Assembly: GCF_014843355.1 (NCBI RefSeq)
Contig: NZ_CP062137.1
Span: 496,001-560,000, forward strand
Length of the DNA stretch: 64,000 bases
Direction of reading: 5' to 3'
Origin: Actinobacillus sp. GY-402
GTDB lineage: Bacteria; Pseudomonadota; Gammaproteobacteria; Enterobacterales; Pasteurellaceae
Shown here: positions 1-10,043 of the stretch, in pieces
Numbering within the stretch: the stretch's first letter is position 1
Layout: the number at the start of each line of letters is the position of its first letter
Translations under genes and position numbers: made by a program
Notes under the pieces: model-generated
The model's database searches: none
Seen by the model: only the letters and a program-made list of their open reading frames with translations
What the model was told of the DNA's origin: nothing

Positions 1-2
1 TT

Positions 3-293
3 TTGCGTCCGATTTTAAGCTGCGGCACCACTAATGAAATATCTAATGTATCAAACTGGTGTTCGGAAAGTTTTGATCAGCTGCTGGATTCGGCGTTAAC
101 TCATTCGGATCCTCATGCGCGCGCGGCGGATTATGCAATTGCCCAGCGACAGGTTTTTTCCGAATTACCGATTTTGCCGCTGGCGAATGTTAAACGTATT
201 TTGATTTCGAATACGCGGGTGAATGGCATAGAAGTGACACCGTTCGGGAATATCCATTTCGAAAAATTATCCTTGAAAAAGGAGAGAAAATAA
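3..293 (+). CDS. sapA: SapA, periplasmic peptide-binding protein, C-terminal fragment
   Basis: This is the last 96 residues of a protein that begins before the window. It is assigned as SapA because it sits directly upstream of sapBCDF and because its end (LPILPLANVKRILISN, then VTPFGNIHFEKLS) resembles the C-terminal lobe of family 5 extracellular solute-binding proteins. SapA binds peptides, and heme in Haemophilus, in the periplasm and hands them to the SapBC permease. Its stop overlaps the sapB start in a TAATG junction, so translation of the two is probably coupled. The N-terminus and signal peptide cannot be judged here. Confidence 0.85.
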   Translation: MRPILSCGTTNEISNVSNWCSESFDQLLDSALTHSDPHARAADYAIAQRQVFSELPILPLANVKRILISNTRVNGIEVTPFGNIHFEKLSLKKERK

Positions 294-1264
294 TGTTTTT
301 TTCCTTGTTTCGTCGTCTCTTACTGATATTGATTAATTTATTTTTGTTAAGCCTTATCAGTTACGCCATTTTTATGCGGGATCCCGCTAATGCGGTATAT
401 GCGGAACCCAGTGTTTATGAAGGCTATAAATCCTATACGTGGAGTTTGTTACGGGGCGATCTGGGTATTACCTATAATGGCGGTGATTCGATTGCCTCTA
501 TGATATTCACGGTATTGCCCGCTACTCTTGAACTTTGTTTTGTGGCGATTTTGTTGGCGTTGATCGTAGGCGTTCCCTTAGGATTGCTGGGCGCTTTTCA
601 ACAAAATAATATTATCGGTAAAACGATTAGTGCGGTTTCCTCTCTCGGACTTTCCTTGCCGATATTCTGGATTGCTCCGATTTTGTTGTATTTTGCGGCA
701 GTGAATCGTTGGGAAATTTCTGCGGTGGGACAAATGAATTTGTTGTATTCCATTAAGCCGGTTACCGGATTTGCTATTATTGACGTATGGTTTATGGATG
801 TACCGTATCGGCTGAAAGCGATTCAAAACGTGCTGCAGCATTTGGCGTTGCCGAGTATTGTTCTGATGATTTCGCCTACAATGGAAATTACCAAATTTGT
901 CAAACAACGCACGGAATGGGTATTAAAGCAAAATTATATTAAATTTGCCGTTACGCGCGGTTGGTCGATGTTGCGTATTCTGCATGTTTATGTGTTGCGC
1001 AATATGTTGCCGTTGTTGATTCCTCAAATTTCCCGTTTGGTGGGGTATGTTCTGGCGTTATGTATGCTGGTGGAAGGCACTTTCGGTTGGCCGGGCATGG
1101 GACGTTGGTTAATTGATGCGGTGGCTCAGCAAGACTACAACAGCATTTCTGTCGGCGTGATTGTTATCGGCGTATTTATTATGTCCATTAATCTGATTGC
1201 CGGGTTGTGCCTGTTCCTGTTAGATCCGTTTGATAAAAAAGGATGGTCCGGCAGTGTTAGATAA
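293..1264 (+). CDS. sapB: SapB, peptide ABC transporter inner-membrane permease
   Basis: A 323-residue DppB/OppB-type permease. An N-terminal membrane anchor is followed by a short periplasmic stretch and five or six further hydrophobic segments from about residue 80. The cytoplasmic coupling loop lies near residues 200-230 (FVKQRTEWVLKQNYIKFAV), followed by ARGWS-like and LRNMLPLLIPQ sequences typical of the family. It forms the channel with SapC and is driven by SapD and SapF. It starts at the TAATG junction with sapA and overlaps sapC at its end, consistent with one sap operon. Confidence 0.93.
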   Translation: MFFSLFRRLLLILINLFLLSLISYAIFMRDPANAVYAEPSVYEGYKSYTWSLLRGDLGITYNGGDSIASMIFTVLPATLELCFVAILLALIVGVPLGLLGAFQQNNIIGKTISAVSSLGLSLPIFWIAPILLYFAAVNRWEISAVGQMNLLYSIKPVTGFAIIDVWFMDVPYRLKAIQNVLQHLALPSIVLMISPTMEITKFVKQRTEWVLKQNYIKFAVTRGWSMLRILHVYVLRNMLPLLIPQISRLVGYVLALCMLVEGTFGWPGMGRWLIDAVAQQDYNSISVGVIVIGVFIMSINLIAGLCLFLLDPFDKKGWSGSVR

Positions 1265-2141
1265 AGAACCTTACGAATTCAGAGAAACGGAAACATTACG
1301 ACGGATTTGGCTGGCGTTTCGTCGTGATCGTATTGCGTTATTCAGTTTTTATCTTTTTTTGTTGCTAATTTTGACCGCACTTTTCAGTACATTTATTGCG
1401 CCTTATGCCAGCGATACGCAATTTATCGGCAAAGAATTAACCCCGCCGTCTTGGGTGGCAAGCGGGGAAGTGGCGTATTTTTTCGGTACGGATGATTTGG
1501 GTCGTGATGTTTTCAGCCGAATTATTAATGGCGTGAGCTACACTTTCGGTTCCGCCTTAATCGTGGTGGTTTTTACGGCTTTAATCGGCGGCGGGCTGGG
1601 TATTCTGGCCGGGATGTCGCACGGTTTTAAATCCCGCGTGCTGGGGCATTTTCTGGATACTTTTTTATCGGTGCCGATTTTATTAATTTCGATTGTGATT
1701 GCCACATTAATGGAGCCCGGTTTATCCAACGCTATGTTGGCAATTTCTTTAGCGTTATTACCGCATTTTATTCATGAAATTTATCAGGCCATTCAACAGG
1801 AATTAAAGAAAGATTATATTCTGATGATGAGATTGGACGGTGCACCGAATCGCGTATTGCTGCGCGAAACCATTTTGCCGAATATTATGGTGCGCTATAT
1901 TCGGGAGATCGTACAAGCGTTTGTGATTGCATTGCTGGAGATTAGCTCGTTAAGTTTTATTTCATTGGGCGCACAACGTCCGACTCCGGAATGGGGAGCG
2001 ATGATTCGCGATAGTTTAGAGCTTATTTATATTGCGCCCTGGGCGGTAATCTTGCCGGGTATTGCCATTATTTTTGTTCTGTTGATTGTGATCTTAATGG
2101 GAAACGGCATCTGCAGAACCCTTGAGCGTTACGGCGAATAG
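1254..2141 (+). CDS. sapC: SapC, peptide ABC transporter inner-membrane permease
   Basis: A DppC/OppC-type permease of about 295 residues, the second channel subunit of the Sap importer. The chosen start is the GTG at 1254 (VLDKEPYEF), which has AAGGATGG about 8 bases upstream and overlaps the sapB end by 11 bases. A longer reading from a TTG at 1230 is possible but has no better ribosome site. The protein has an N-terminal transmembrane helix (LFSFYLFLLLILTALF), the motif GTDDLGRDVFSRI and five later hydrophobic segments. The coupling loop is near LKKDYILMMRLDGAP. Confidence 0.9.
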   Translation: MLDKEPYEFRETETLRRIWLAFRRDRIALFSFYLFLLLILTALFSTFIAPYASDTQFIGKELTPPSWVASGEVAYFFGTDDLGRDVFSRIINGVSYTFGSALIVVVFTALIGGGLGILAGMSHGFKSRVLGHFLDTFLSVPILLISIVIATLMEPGLSNAMLAISLALLPHFIHEIYQAIQQELKKDYILMMRLDGAPNRVLLRETILPNIMVRYIREIVQAFVIALLEISSLSFISLGAQRPTPEWGAMIRDSLELIYIAPWAVILPGIAIIFVLLIVILMGNGICRTLERYGE

Positions 2142-2158
2142 CGCGGAGAAAATATGTT

Positions 2159-3211
2159 ATGGCTTTATTGGATATTCGTAATCTATGCATTGATGTTGAA
2201 ACTCCGCAAGGGCTGATTCGCATCGTTGATAATGTCAATTTGACCATTAACGAAGGCGAAATTTGCGGTTTAGTCGGAGAATCGGGTTCGGGCAAAAGTA
2301 TTATTGCAAAGGTGATTTGTAACGCATTTAAGGATAATTGGATTGTTTCGGCGGATCGTTTTCGTTTCGACGAGGTGGAATTACTTAAATTAAGTCCCCA
2401 TAAACGGCGTAAACTGGTGGGAAAAAATATTTCCATGGTATATCAACATCCGTTGAGTTATTTGGATCCCAGCAAAAAAATCGGTAAACAGATTATACAA
2501 ACGCTTTCCAACTGGTCTTATAAAGGGCCTTGGTGGAAATGGTTCGGCTGGAAAAAACGACGTGCGGTTGAGTTGTTGCACCGGGTCGGAATTCGTGATC
2601 ACAAAGATATTATGCACAGTTATCCCGACGAAATTACTGAAGGGGAAGGGCAAAAAGTGATGATTGCGATCGCAGTGGCGAACCAGCCTCGTTTGCTGAT
2701 TGCCGACGAAGCCACGAATGCATTGGAATCATCCACCCAGCTGCAAATTTTCCGGTTGCTCTCCGGTATGAATCAGAATAACGGGATGACCGTGTTGCTT
2801 GCCAGTAATGATATTACCAGCATTACGGAATGGTGTGACAGTTTTGTTGTGTTGTATTGCGGACAGAATGCCGAAAGCGGACCGAAAGAAAGTATTTTGG
2901 AAAACCCGCATCATCCTTATACTTCGGCCTTATTGCATGCCATTCCGGATTTTAGTTTGCCTTTGCCGTTGAAAAGTAAGCTGAATACGTTACGCGGCAC
3001 GGTCCCGTTGCTGGAGCATATGCCGGTAGGCTGCCGATTAGGTCCGCGTTGTCCTTTTGCGCAGAAAAAATGCATTAATAAACCGTTTCCCCGTCGGGTT
3101 AAACAGCATGAATTTTCCTGTCATTACCCATTGAATATCCGGGAGAAATCGCTTGCCAAAGAACAGGTAAGCAGCCCGTTAACCTTAAATCTAGAAGCCA
3201 AAGCGGAATAA
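2159..3211 (+). CDS. sapD: SapD, ABC transporter ATPase
   Basis: A 350-residue ATPase of the oligopeptide-transporter type. The Walker A motif is GESGSGKS (about residues 40-47) and Walker B is RLLIADEA. The signature motif is the unusual TEGEGQKV instead of LSGGQ, a degenerate form I associate with SapD proteins. The C-terminal part contains the Opp/Dpp-type extension ([15 protein letters not shown]) with its cysteine cluster. With SapF it powers SapBC. It lies 17 bases after sapC and 2 bases before sapF, inside one operon. In enterobacteria SapD also affects Trk potassium uptake; nothing here tests that. Confidence 0.92.
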   Translation: MALLDIRNLCIDVETPQGLIRIVDNVNLTINEGEICGLVGESGSGKSIIAKVICNAFKDNWIVSADRFRFDEVELLKLSPHKRRKLVGKNISMVYQHPLSYLDPSKKIGKQIIQTLSNWSYKGPWWKWFGWKKRRAVELLHRVGIRDHKDIMHSYPDEITEGEGQKVMIAIAVANQPRLLIADEATNALESSTQLQIFRLLSGMNQNNGMTVLLASNDITSITEWCDSFVVLYCGQNAESGPKESILENPHHPYTSALLHAIPDFSLPLPLKSKLNTLRGTVPLLEHMPVGCRLGPRCPFAQKKCINKPFPRRVKQHEFSCHYPLNIREKSLAKEQVSSPLTLNLEAKAE

Positions 3212-3213
3212 GT

Positions 3214-4026
3214 ATGTCAGCACTTTTACAAGTTAACGCATTGTGCAAATTATTCAAAGAACGAACGTCTTTTTTTGAAAAACGTGAGTTTTATGCGGTA
3301 AAAGATATCAGTTTTACGTTAGAACAACAAAAAACACTGGCGATAATCGGCAATAACGGTTCGGGTAAATCGACGTTGGCAAAAATGATCGTGGGGATTA
3401 CCGAACCTACTTCCGGACAGCTTTTTTTTGACGGAAAACCGTTGACTTTCGGGGACTATCAGTATCGGGCGAAATATATCCGCATGGTTTTTCAGGATCC
3501 GAATTTCAGTTTTAATCCGCATTTAAATGTAGGGCAAATTTTAGATGTTCCTCTTCGTCTCACTACAGATTTGGATGAACAAGCGCGAAATAGCCGGATT
3601 TTTGATACATTGCGCTTGGTGGGATTATATCCCGATCATGCCAATATCGGCATTAATACTATGTCGGTCAGCCAGAAACAGCGCGTGGCGTTAGCCCAGG
3701 CATTGATTTTAAATCCTAAAGTGATTATTGCCGACGATGCCTTAGCCGTTTTAGATGCTTCGGTAAAAACCCAGTTGGTTAACCTCATGCTGGATATTCA
3801 GGAAAAACGGGGGATTTCCTATATTTACGTCGGCCAACATTTGGGCATTATTAAGCATATTGCCGATGAAGTGTTGGTTATGGACGAAGGGCAAATGGTA
3901 GAGTACGGCAACACTCAAGCCCTGTTTTGTTCACCGCAACACGATACCACTAGACGGCTGGTGGAAGGTTTTTTCGGGCGCGTATTGGATAAAAACTCGT
4001 GGCAACCCGCGGATTGGGTAGAATAA
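3214..4026 (+). CDS. sapF: SapF, ABC transporter ATPase
   Basis: A 270-residue ATPase, the partner of SapD. Walker A is GNNGSGKST (near residue 47), the signature region is [15 protein letters not shown], and Walker B is [13 protein letters not shown], where the usual glutamate is replaced by Asp-Ala. It lacks the C-terminal cysteine-rich extension seen in SapD. It is the last gene of the sap operon and is followed by a terminator shared with the convergent gyrA. Confidence 0.92.
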   Translation: MSALLQVNALCKLFKERTSFFEKREFYAVKDISFTLEQQKTLAIIGNNGSGKSTLAKMIVGITEPTSGQLFFDGKPLTFGDYQYRAKYIRMVFQDPNFSFNPHLNVGQILDVPLRLTTDLDEQARNSRIFDTLRLVGLYPDHANIGINTMSVSQKQRVALAQALILNPKVIIADDALAVLDASVKTQLVNLMLDIQEKRGISYIYVGQHLGIIKHIADEVLVMDEGQMVEYGNTQALFCSPQHDTTRRLVEGFFGRVLDKNSWQPADWVE

Positions 4027-4064
4027 TTTGAAATATAAACTATCCGAGTAAATGTTTACACAAT

Positions 4065-4092
4065 AAAAAAGCTACCTCAAGGTAGCTTTTTT
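4065..4092. terminator. Bidirectional terminator between sapF and gyrA
   Basis: A perfect stem GCTACC/GGTAGC with a TCAA loop is flanked by six A on the left and six T on the right, so it can work on both strands. It serves the convergent ends of the sap operon and gyrA. Confidence 0.9.
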
Positions 4093-4110
4093 CATCTGAA
4101 GTGCGGTCAA

Positions 4111-6786
4111 TTATTCTTGTGAATTTTCTACCGCACTTTCCGTGTTTTCCGCTTCTTCACCGTCAAATTCGTCATCTTCGGGTTCGGCGATACGTTCCAG
4201 ACTGACTACGTGTTCGTCTTCGGCGGTGCGAATTAGGCGTACGCCCTGGGTGTTCCGTCCGATAATACTCACTTCGCTGACGCGCGTACGAACCAGCGTG
4301 CCGGCGTCGGTGATCAGCATGATTTGATCCACTTCTTCCACTTGTGTCGCGGCAACCACTTTGCCGTTCCGTTCGCTTACTTTAATGGAAATGACGCCTT
4401 TGGTATTGCGGGATTTAGTCGGATATTCTTCAAGTTTTGTCCGTTTACCGTAACCGTTTTGGGTGGCGGTGAGAATTTCACCGTCGTTTTTCGGCACCAC
4501 TAGGGAAACGACTTTATCGATATTTAAATCCAGACATTCTTCCGAATTTTCGTCAGAAATCTCTTCAATTTCTCCCGCACTTTCATCGTCGGACAACTCG
4601 TTGGTTAAGGCAAGTTTGATACCGCGTACGCCGGTTGCCGTGCGGCCCATTGCGCGTACGGCGGATTCGGCGAAACGCACCACGCGTCCTTGTGACGAGA
4701 ACAACATGATTTCATTGGAACCGTCGGTAATATCCACGCCGATCAGTTCGTCTTCATCGCGTAAATTCAAGGCGATAATACCGTTTGAACGCGGACGGCT
4801 GAATTCGGTTAACGCGGTTTTCTTCACAATACCGCCTGCGGTCGCCATCAGGACGAATTTATCTTCATCATAGCTTGCCACCGGCAGAATGGCGGTAATT
4901 CGTTCGTTTTCTTCCAGCGGAAGGATGTTTACAATCGGACGCCCGCGCGCACCGCGGCTGGCTTCCGGTAATTGGTATACTTTTAACCAATATAAACGCC
5001 CGCGACTGGAGAAGCAGAGAATAGTGTCGTGCGTGTTTGCCACCAATAAGCGCTCGATAAAATCGTCTTCTTTCATTTTCGTCGCCGATTTGCCTTTACC
5101 GCCCCGGCGTTGCGCTTCATAATCGGTTAACGGCTGATATTTCACATAACCTTCGTGTGAAAGGGTTACCACTACATCTTCCTGCGCGATTAAATCTTCA
5201 ATATTAATATCGCCTGAAGCGGCGGTAATTTCTGTCCGACGGGCATCATTGAAATTGCTTTTAACCAATTCCAATTCTTCCCGGATGACTTCGCGTAAAC
5301 GTTCGCTGCTGGTTAAAATATGCAGATATTCACCGATTTGTACCAGAATTTCTTGGTATTCACTGACAATTTTTTCGTGTTCTAAGCCGGTTAAGCGGTG
5401 CAGACGCAACTCTAAAATCGCCCGGGCCTGTGTGTCGGAAAGATAATATTGACCGTCACGCACACCGCATTCCGCCGGTAAATCATCGGGACGGGAAACA
5501 TCCACGCCTGCGGCTTCCAACATTGGTGCGACGTTACCTAAATTCCAGGCGCGCGCTAATAATCCTTCGCGGGCTTCATCCGCGGTTTTTGACGCGCGGA
5601 TTAACTCGATAACGGGATCGATATTCGCCAGCGCAATGGCTAAACCTTCTAAAATGTGCGCGCGTTCGCGGGATTTGCGCAATTCGTACACGGTACGACG
5701 GGTTACCACTTCACGACGGTGTTTAACGAAGGCTTCGATAATTTGTTTTAAATTGAATAACTTCGGTTGACCGTGATCCAACGCCACCATGTTGATCCCG
5801 AAAGTCACCTGCATTTGGGTTAGCGCATAAAGGTGATTTAGCACCACTTCGCCGACCGCGTCGCGTTTAATGTCGATTTCAAGGCGGATACCTTCCTTGT
5901 TCGACAAATCTAAAATACCCGAAATACCTTCGATTTTTTTCTCACGAATTAATTCGCCGATTTTTTCGACCAATTTCGCTTTATTCACTTGATAAGGAAT
6001 TTCGGTGACGATAATTTGTTCGCGACCTTTGTCGTTTGTGACGATTTCCGCTTTCGCGCGAACGTAAACTTTACCGCGTCCGGTTTTGTAAGCTTCTTCA
6101 ATACCTCGGCGACCGTTGATCAATGCCGCCGTCGGGAAATCCGGACCGGGAATAAACTGCATGAGTTCATCAATGCTGATGTCTTCATTGTCGATATACG
6201 CCAAACAGCCGTCCATTACTTCGCCTAAATTATGCGGCGGAATATTGGTTGCCATGCCCACGGCAATACCCGAGGAACCGTTCACTAACAGCGCAGGAAT
6301 TTTGGTCGGCAATACGTCCGGAATCATTTCTTTGCCGTCGTAGTTCGGCGAGAAATCTACGGTTTCTTTGTCTAAATCCGTCAATAATTCCTGGGTGATT
6401 TTCTGCATGCGGACTTCGGTATAACGCATTGCCGCCGGCGCGTCACCGTCAATAGAACCAAAGTTACCCTGACCGTCTACCAGCATATAACGTAATGAAA
6501 ACGGCTGCGCCATACGTACGATCGTGTCATAAACCGCGATGTCGCCGTGCGGGTGATACTTACCGATAACGTCACCCACCACGCGCGCTGATTTTACATA
6601 GGCTTTATTGTGCGTATTGCCGCTTTGATCCATTGAGAAAAGTACACGACGGTGAACCGGTTTTAACCCGTCCCGCACGTCAGGCAACGCACGCCCGACA
6701 ATCACGGACATCGCGTAATCGAGATATGACGATTTCAGTTCGTCTTCGATACTAACCGGCGTGATATCTTGACTTAATTCAGACAT
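4111..6786 (-). CDS. gyrA: DNA gyrase subunit A
   Basis: An 891-residue type IIA topoisomerase subunit that, with GyrB, introduces negative supercoils by passing DNA through a double-strand break. The catalytic tyrosine is Tyr122 in [10 protein letters not shown]. The quinolone pocket reads [10 protein letters not shown], so residue 83 is Ile where most gamma-proteobacteria have Ser; Asp87 is intact. The C-terminal beta-pinwheel carries the GyrA box region (QRRGGKGKS). The tail is very acidic, with an insertion ([19 protein letters not shown]) between blades as in other Pasteurellaceae. A likely promoter with an extended -10 lies just upstream. Confidence 0.98.
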   Translation of the reverse strand: MSELSQDITPVSIEDELKSSYLDYAMSVIVGRALPDVRDGLKPVHRRVLFSMDQSGNTHNKAYVKSARVVGDVIGKYHPHGDIAVYDTIVRMAQPFSLRYMLVDGQGNFGSIDGDAPAAMRYTEVRMQKITQELLTDLDKETVDFSPNYDGKEMIPDVLPTKIPALLVNGSSGIAVGMATNIPPHNLGEVMDGCLAYIDNEDISIDELMQFIPGPDFPTAALINGRRGIEEAYKTGRGKVYVRAKAEIVTNDKGREQIIVTEIPYQVNKAKLVEKIGELIREKKIEGISGILDLSNKEGIRLEIDIKRDAVGEVVLNHLYALTQMQVTFGINMVALDHGQPKLFNLKQIIEAFVKHRREVVTRRTVYELRKSRERAHILEGLAIALANIDPVIELIRASKTADEAREGLLARAWNLGNVAPMLEAAGVDVSRPDDLPAECGVRDGQYYLSDTQARAILELRLHRLTGLEHEKIVSEYQEILVQIGEYLHILTSSERLREVIREELELVKSNFNDARRTEITAASGDINIEDLIAQEDVVVTLSHEGYVKYQPLTDYEAQRRGGKGKSATKMKEDDFIERLLVANTHDTILCFSSRGRLYWLKVYQLPEASRGARGRPIVNILPLEENERITAILPVASYDEDKFVLMATAGGIVKKTALTEFSRPRSNGIIALNLRDEDELIGVDITDGSNEIMLFSSQGRVVRFAESAVRAMGRTATGVRGIKLALTNELSDDESAGEIEEISDENSEECLDLNIDKVVSLVVPKNDGEILTATQNGYGKRTKLEEYPTKSRNTKGVISIKVSERNGKVVAATQVEEVDQIMLITDAGTLVRTRVSEVSIIGRNTQGVRLIRTAEDEHVVSLERIAEPEDDEFDGEEAENTESAVENSQE

Positions 6787-6823
6787 TGAAATTTCCTAAT
6801 TCTGAGATGAAAAAACTGGTCGA

Positions 6824-6832
6824 ATTATAGCA
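6824..6832 (-). promoter_or_regulatory. Probable gyrA promoter, extended -10
   Basis: On the minus strand the sequence TGCTATAAT is a perfect extended -10 element 38 bases upstream of the gyrA start codon. No good -35 hexamer is visible at 16-18 bases, as is common for extended -10 promoters. Confidence 0.6.
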
Positions 6833-6971
6833 CAAATAGGGCATTTTTGCCTAAAGAAAACTCGAAAAGTGCGGTAGGATTTTGCGAAGTTTTTTATATG
6901 AAATGAGACAAAATCGCCGTAGAAAAGCGGTGTCTGCGGTTTTAATGGAATGGATGCACTAAAAATATGAG

Positions 6972-6999
6972 AAAAAAGCCCGGAAATTTTCCGGGCTTT
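6972..6999. terminator. Intrinsic terminator after prs
   Basis: Stem AAAGCCCGGAAA/TTTCCGGGCTTT followed on the minus strand by a run of T. It lies immediately after the prs stop codon. Confidence 0.85.
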
Positions 7000-7007
7000 C
7001 TGTGAAA

Positions 7008-7955
7008 TCAGTTAAACATCGCAGAAATGGATTCTTCATTACTGATACGACGGATGGCTTCGGAAAGCATGCCGGAAAGGGTTAACACGCGAACTTTGCC
7101 GCAAGCTTTGATTTCCGGTGAAAGCGGAATGGTATCGGTCACTACCACTTCGTCTAATGCCGGATTGGCAATATTTTGTGCCGCCGCCCCGGAGAACACC
7201 GCATGAGTGGCGTAAGCGAATACGCGTTTTGCTCCGCGTTCTTTTAAAGCTTCCGCCGCTTTTACCAAAGTGCCGCCCGTATCGATCATGTCATCCACCA
7301 GAATACAATCTCGACCGGCTACGTCACCGATAATGTGCATAACTTGTGATACGTTGGCTTTAGGACGGCGTTTGTCGATAATCGCCATATCCGTATCGTT
7401 CAATAATTTGGCCACGGCGCGGGCGCGAACGACACCGCCGATATCCGGAGAAACCACGATTGGGTTGTCTAAATCGGTTTTTTTCAAAATATCGTGAATT
7501 AATACGGGAGAACCGAAGACATTGTCCACCGGCACATCAAAGAAACCTTGAATTTGTTCTGCGTGAAGGTCACAGGTTAACACGCGGTCGACTCCCACGC
7601 TGGAAAGGAAATCCGCCACCACTTTGGCGGTGATCGGCACACGGGCCGAACGCACGCGGCGATCCTGACGGGCATAGCCGAAATAAGGAATAACGGCAGT
7701 GATACGACCGGCCGACGCGCGACGCAACGCATCAACCATCACAATGAGTTCCATTAAGTTATCGTTGGTCGGTGCACAAGTGGACTGAATGATAAATACG
7801 TCGCTACCGCGTACGTTTTCATTGATCTGCACTTGGATTTCGCCATCGCTAAAACGACCTACGGTAGCGTCACCTAAAGAAAGATATAGGCGTTCGGAAA
7901 TTCGTTTTGCTAGTTCTGGCGTTGCATTACCAGCGAAGAGTTTAATGTCGGGCAT
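7008..7955 (-). CDS. prs: Ribose-phosphate pyrophosphokinase (PRPP synthetase)
   Basis: 315 residues from the ATG at 7955 ([15 protein letters not shown]). The open frame extends further upstream to 8030, but the extra residues match no PRPP synthetase N-terminus. The enzyme transfers pyrophosphate from ATP to ribose 5-phosphate, giving PRPP for purine, pyrimidine, His, Trp and NAD synthesis. Visible signatures are [10 protein letters not shown], the metal-binding region [13 protein letters not shown], and the PRPP loop [14 protein letters not shown]. It follows ispE and lolB on the same strand. Confidence 0.97.
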   Translation of the reverse strand: MPDIKLFAGNATPELAKRISERLYLSLGDATVGRFSDGEIQVQINENVRGSDVFIIQSTCAPTNDNLMELIVMVDALRRASAGRITAVIPYFGYARQDRRVRSARVPITAKVVADFLSSVGVDRVLTCDLHAEQIQGFFDVPVDNVFGSPVLIHDILKKTDLDNPIVVSPDIGGVVRARAVAKLLNDTDMAIIDKRRPKANVSQVMHIIGDVAGRDCILVDDMIDTGGTLVKAAEALKERGAKRVFAYATHAVFSGAAAQNIANPALDEVVVTDTIPLSPEIKACGKVRVLTLSGMLSEAIRRISNEESISAMFN

Positions 7956-8005
7956 TTTTAAATTGAACCTCAAGGTTTGCTGTAAATAAAAAGTAATAGA
8001 TTGAT

Positions 8006-8908
8006 TTATTTCGAAATTTTGTCTAACCACCGATGCAATGGCGAACGATTACAACCTTTCGCGACAAAACCGGAAACCGAATCGGGTTTCATTTCAAACA
8101 CGGTTTGGGCGGATTCTTCGTTATCAAATTCCGCAAAAACGCAGGCGCCGGTTCCCGTTAATCTTGACGGAGCATATTTTAGCAACCACGCAAGGGTTTC
8201 TTCAACCTCGGGATAACAATTTCGTACAACTTTTTCGCAATCGTTACCGTATTCTTCGCTTAATAACTGTGCTAAAGGACGTTTAGGCGTATTTCGCGGT
8301 AAATCCGGGTGGGTAAAAACGGTTGCGGTTGAAACGGCGATATCGGGTTTGAGCACGACAAACCATTTTTCAGGCGGTTCGCAATCGGTTAACTTTTCAC
8401 CGACGCCTTCGGCAAATGCGGCTTTACCATGAACAAAAACAGGCACGTCGGCACCCAGTTTTACCCCTAAATCCGCCAATTCTGCGAGTGACAAACGGGT
8501 TTTCCACAGATAATTTAAGGCAACCAGCGTTGTTGCCGCGTTAGAGGATCCGCCGCCGACTCCGCCGCCTAACGGCAGAACTTTGTCCAGATGAATGTCG
8601 GCGCCGAGGCGGCTGCCGGTCTGCTGTTGCAGCATTTTAGCGGCGCGGTAAATTAGATTGTCTTCTTTTTTGACACCGGGTAGTTCCGGATAAAGATGAA
8701 TTTCACCGTCGGAACGGATGCCGATTTCCAGCCAATCGCCGTAATCTAAAAACTGAAAAAGAGCTTGCAGTTCGTGATAACCGTCATCCCGTTTTCCGTT
8801 GATATATAAAAATAGATTCAGTTTGGCCGGGCTGGGAACGCGCAGGGTTTCTCCCGGTCGGTCGGTCGGTTTGAAAAGTGCGGTCGAAAATCGAGAAGTT
8901 TTTTTCAT
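8006..8908 (-). CDS. ispE: 4-diphosphocytidyl-2-C-methyl-D-erythritol kinase
   Basis: A GHMP-family kinase of 300 residues that phosphorylates CDP-methylerythritol in the non-mevalonate isoprenoid pathway. The ATP-binding glycine-rich motif is [14 protein letters not shown]; the substrate-binding N-terminus reads [11 protein letters not shown]. The start is the ATG at 8908, which overlaps the lolB stop as ATGA, so the two are translationally coupled. An in-frame TTG at 8920 would give four extra residues and is less likely. A USS core lies within its first codons. Confidence 0.95.
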   Translation of the reverse strand: MKKTSRFSTALFKPTDRPGETLRVPSPAKLNLFLYINGKRDDGYHELQALFQFLDYGDWLEIGIRSDGEIHLYPELPGVKKEDNLIYRAAKMLQQQTGSRLGADIHLDKVLPLGGGVGGGSSNAATTLVALNYLWKTRLSLAELADLGVKLGADVPVFVHGKAAFAEGVGEKLTDCEPPEKWFVVLKPDIAVSTATVFTHPDLPRNTPKRPLAQLLSEEYGNDCEKVVRNCYPEVEETLAWLLKYAPSRLTGTGACVFAEFDNEESAQTVFEMKPDSVSGFVAKGCNRSPLHRWLDKISK

Positions 8909-9537
8909 GGTAACATCCAATTTTCAATCCGGATTTTTAGGGTTTGATTATTATTTTTCAGCAAAATATCCTGCGGCAGGGCGGGGTTGAGTTCCTGATG
9001 ATAAACCAGATAATCCGCGGTCCAGGTTACGCCGTCCACCGGATAACTGAAACCGGCCAGATAATGATTTTCTCCCACCTGATAATCGGCTTGTTCGTCG
9101 GGCTGACCTTTCAGCCAGGTGGCAAGCTGTTCCAGTGGCACTTCCATACCGACAATTTCACGAATCAGCATTTTGGCGTCCGCTTCCGAACGGCGATTGC
9201 CTTTATTGTCGGAAATGGTCATGCCCGAAGGATGTCGTTGCATTGCCAGACTGGTCGTGCTGATGGTGGAATACAATTTTAAGGTGTAATTCTGCGGGTT
9301 TTGATATTGCCATTCAAAACGGCTGGAAAAGCGTTCCTGAGCGCTGATATAACCGATTTGTCCTTGTGCGGAATAACGTTGGATCCGCTTGATTCGGCTT
9401 AAATGTTGCTGCCAAGTGCGGTCAGATTTTGCGATGGTTTTTATATCGCTCGGGCGGCGTTCGCTGATATCCAGTGACGAACAACCGGTGAAGATAAAGG
9501 TCGTTAATAAAACGACAAAAAGAGGTTTAAAACGCAT
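8905..9537 (-). CDS. lolB: Outer-membrane lipoprotein receptor LolB
   Basis: 210 residues with a lipoprotein signal ([19 protein letters not shown], lipobox FTGC, lipidated Cys19). LolB accepts lipoproteins from the periplasmic carrier LolA and inserts them into the inner leaflet of the outer membrane. The fold-typical stretch [22 protein letters not shown] and the later [13 protein letters not shown] are visible. It is the first gene of lolB-ispE-prs, an order also found in Haemophilus. A terminator-like hairpin lies about 65 bases upstream of the start. Confidence 0.94.
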   Translation of the reverse strand: MRFKPLFVVLLTTFIFTGCSSLDISERRPSDIKTIAKSDRTWQQHLSRIKRIQRYSAQGQIGYISAQERFSSRFEWQYQNPQNYTLKLYSTISTTSLAMQRHPSGMTISDNKGNRRSEADAKMLIREIVGMEVPLEQLATWLKGQPDEQADYQVGENHYLAGFSYPVDGVTWTADYLVYHQELNPALPQDILLKNNNQTLKIRIENWMLP

Positions 9538-9599
9538 AATGTCCGATACTTTCTTCGTGATCGATTCTTATCATCGGAATCGAAAATAATTCTGGATAC

Positions 9600-9797
9600 A
9601 AAAAAAGCACCTCAAGGTGCTGTCTTTATGTTTTCGCTAAATAACGTTAAATGGCGTCGAACCTGGAATTAAACCGGCGCACCCCGAAAGGCGGAAGATT
9701 CTAGATGTTGAAAACCAAATAACGCTATTAATAGTTCGGGTTAATTCAGATGATCTAACCGATACACCGTGAATTATCCGTTCACGCACTGTGGATG
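9600..9797 (-). ncRNA. Candidate small RNA or attenuated lolB leader
   Basis: A minus-strand unit of about 200 bases without a convincing reading frame. A promoter lies upstream (-35 TTTACA at 9831-9826, -10 TAAGAT at 9809-9804, spacer 16). The transcript could fold several hairpins: CGTGAA/TTCACG, GGTTA/TAACC, and a GC-rich CCGCCTTTCGGGG region. It ends in AGCACC-TTGA-GGTGCT followed by seven T. It could be a free small RNA, or a leader whose terminator controls the lolB operon 63 bases further on. I could not match it to 6S, tmRNA, 4.5S RNA or GcvB. Confidence 0.5.
9606..9621 (-). terminator. Terminator ending the RNA upstream of lolB
   Basis: Stem AGCACC/GGTGCT with a TTGA loop, followed on the minus strand by seven T. 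It lies between the candidate RNA promoter and lolB, so it either ends a small RNA or attenuates the operon. Confidence 0.75.
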
Positions 9798-9965
9798 CCT
9801 GTGATCTTACATAAAAAAACCGGTTTGTAAAGCCTGAATGGGGTTTGAAAATACCGATCTGTCAGTCGCCTTTTATGCGTTCGTCATTATCTTTGATGCC
9901 GCCGACAGTCGTTTTTTAATAAAAAATTTTGACGATATTTTATTTTTAATTGTTTTTGTTTATAG

Positions 9966-9999
9966 CTGTCATCAAATTGTCATAATTTTTTTCTACACT
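9966..9999 (+). promoter_or_regulatory. Pho box and -10 of pstS
   Basis: Two direct heptamers, CTGTCAT (9966-9972) and TTGTCAT (9977-9983), lie 11 bases apart, as in PhoB-binding sites. A -10 element TACACT (9994-9999) follows at the distance expected when a Pho box replaces the -35. The pstS start is 45 bases further on, with AAGGAG as ribosome site. Confidence 0.85.
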
Positions 10000-10043
10000 G
10001 GGTCACGCAATAAATAACACATCATCTTCAAGGAGAATTCGTT

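Noticed and set aside
9600..9797. Identification of the RNA as 6S, tmRNA or GcvB
   Set aside because: The characteristic parts (6S central bulge, tmRNA tRNA-like ends, GcvB G/U-rich seed) are not seen.
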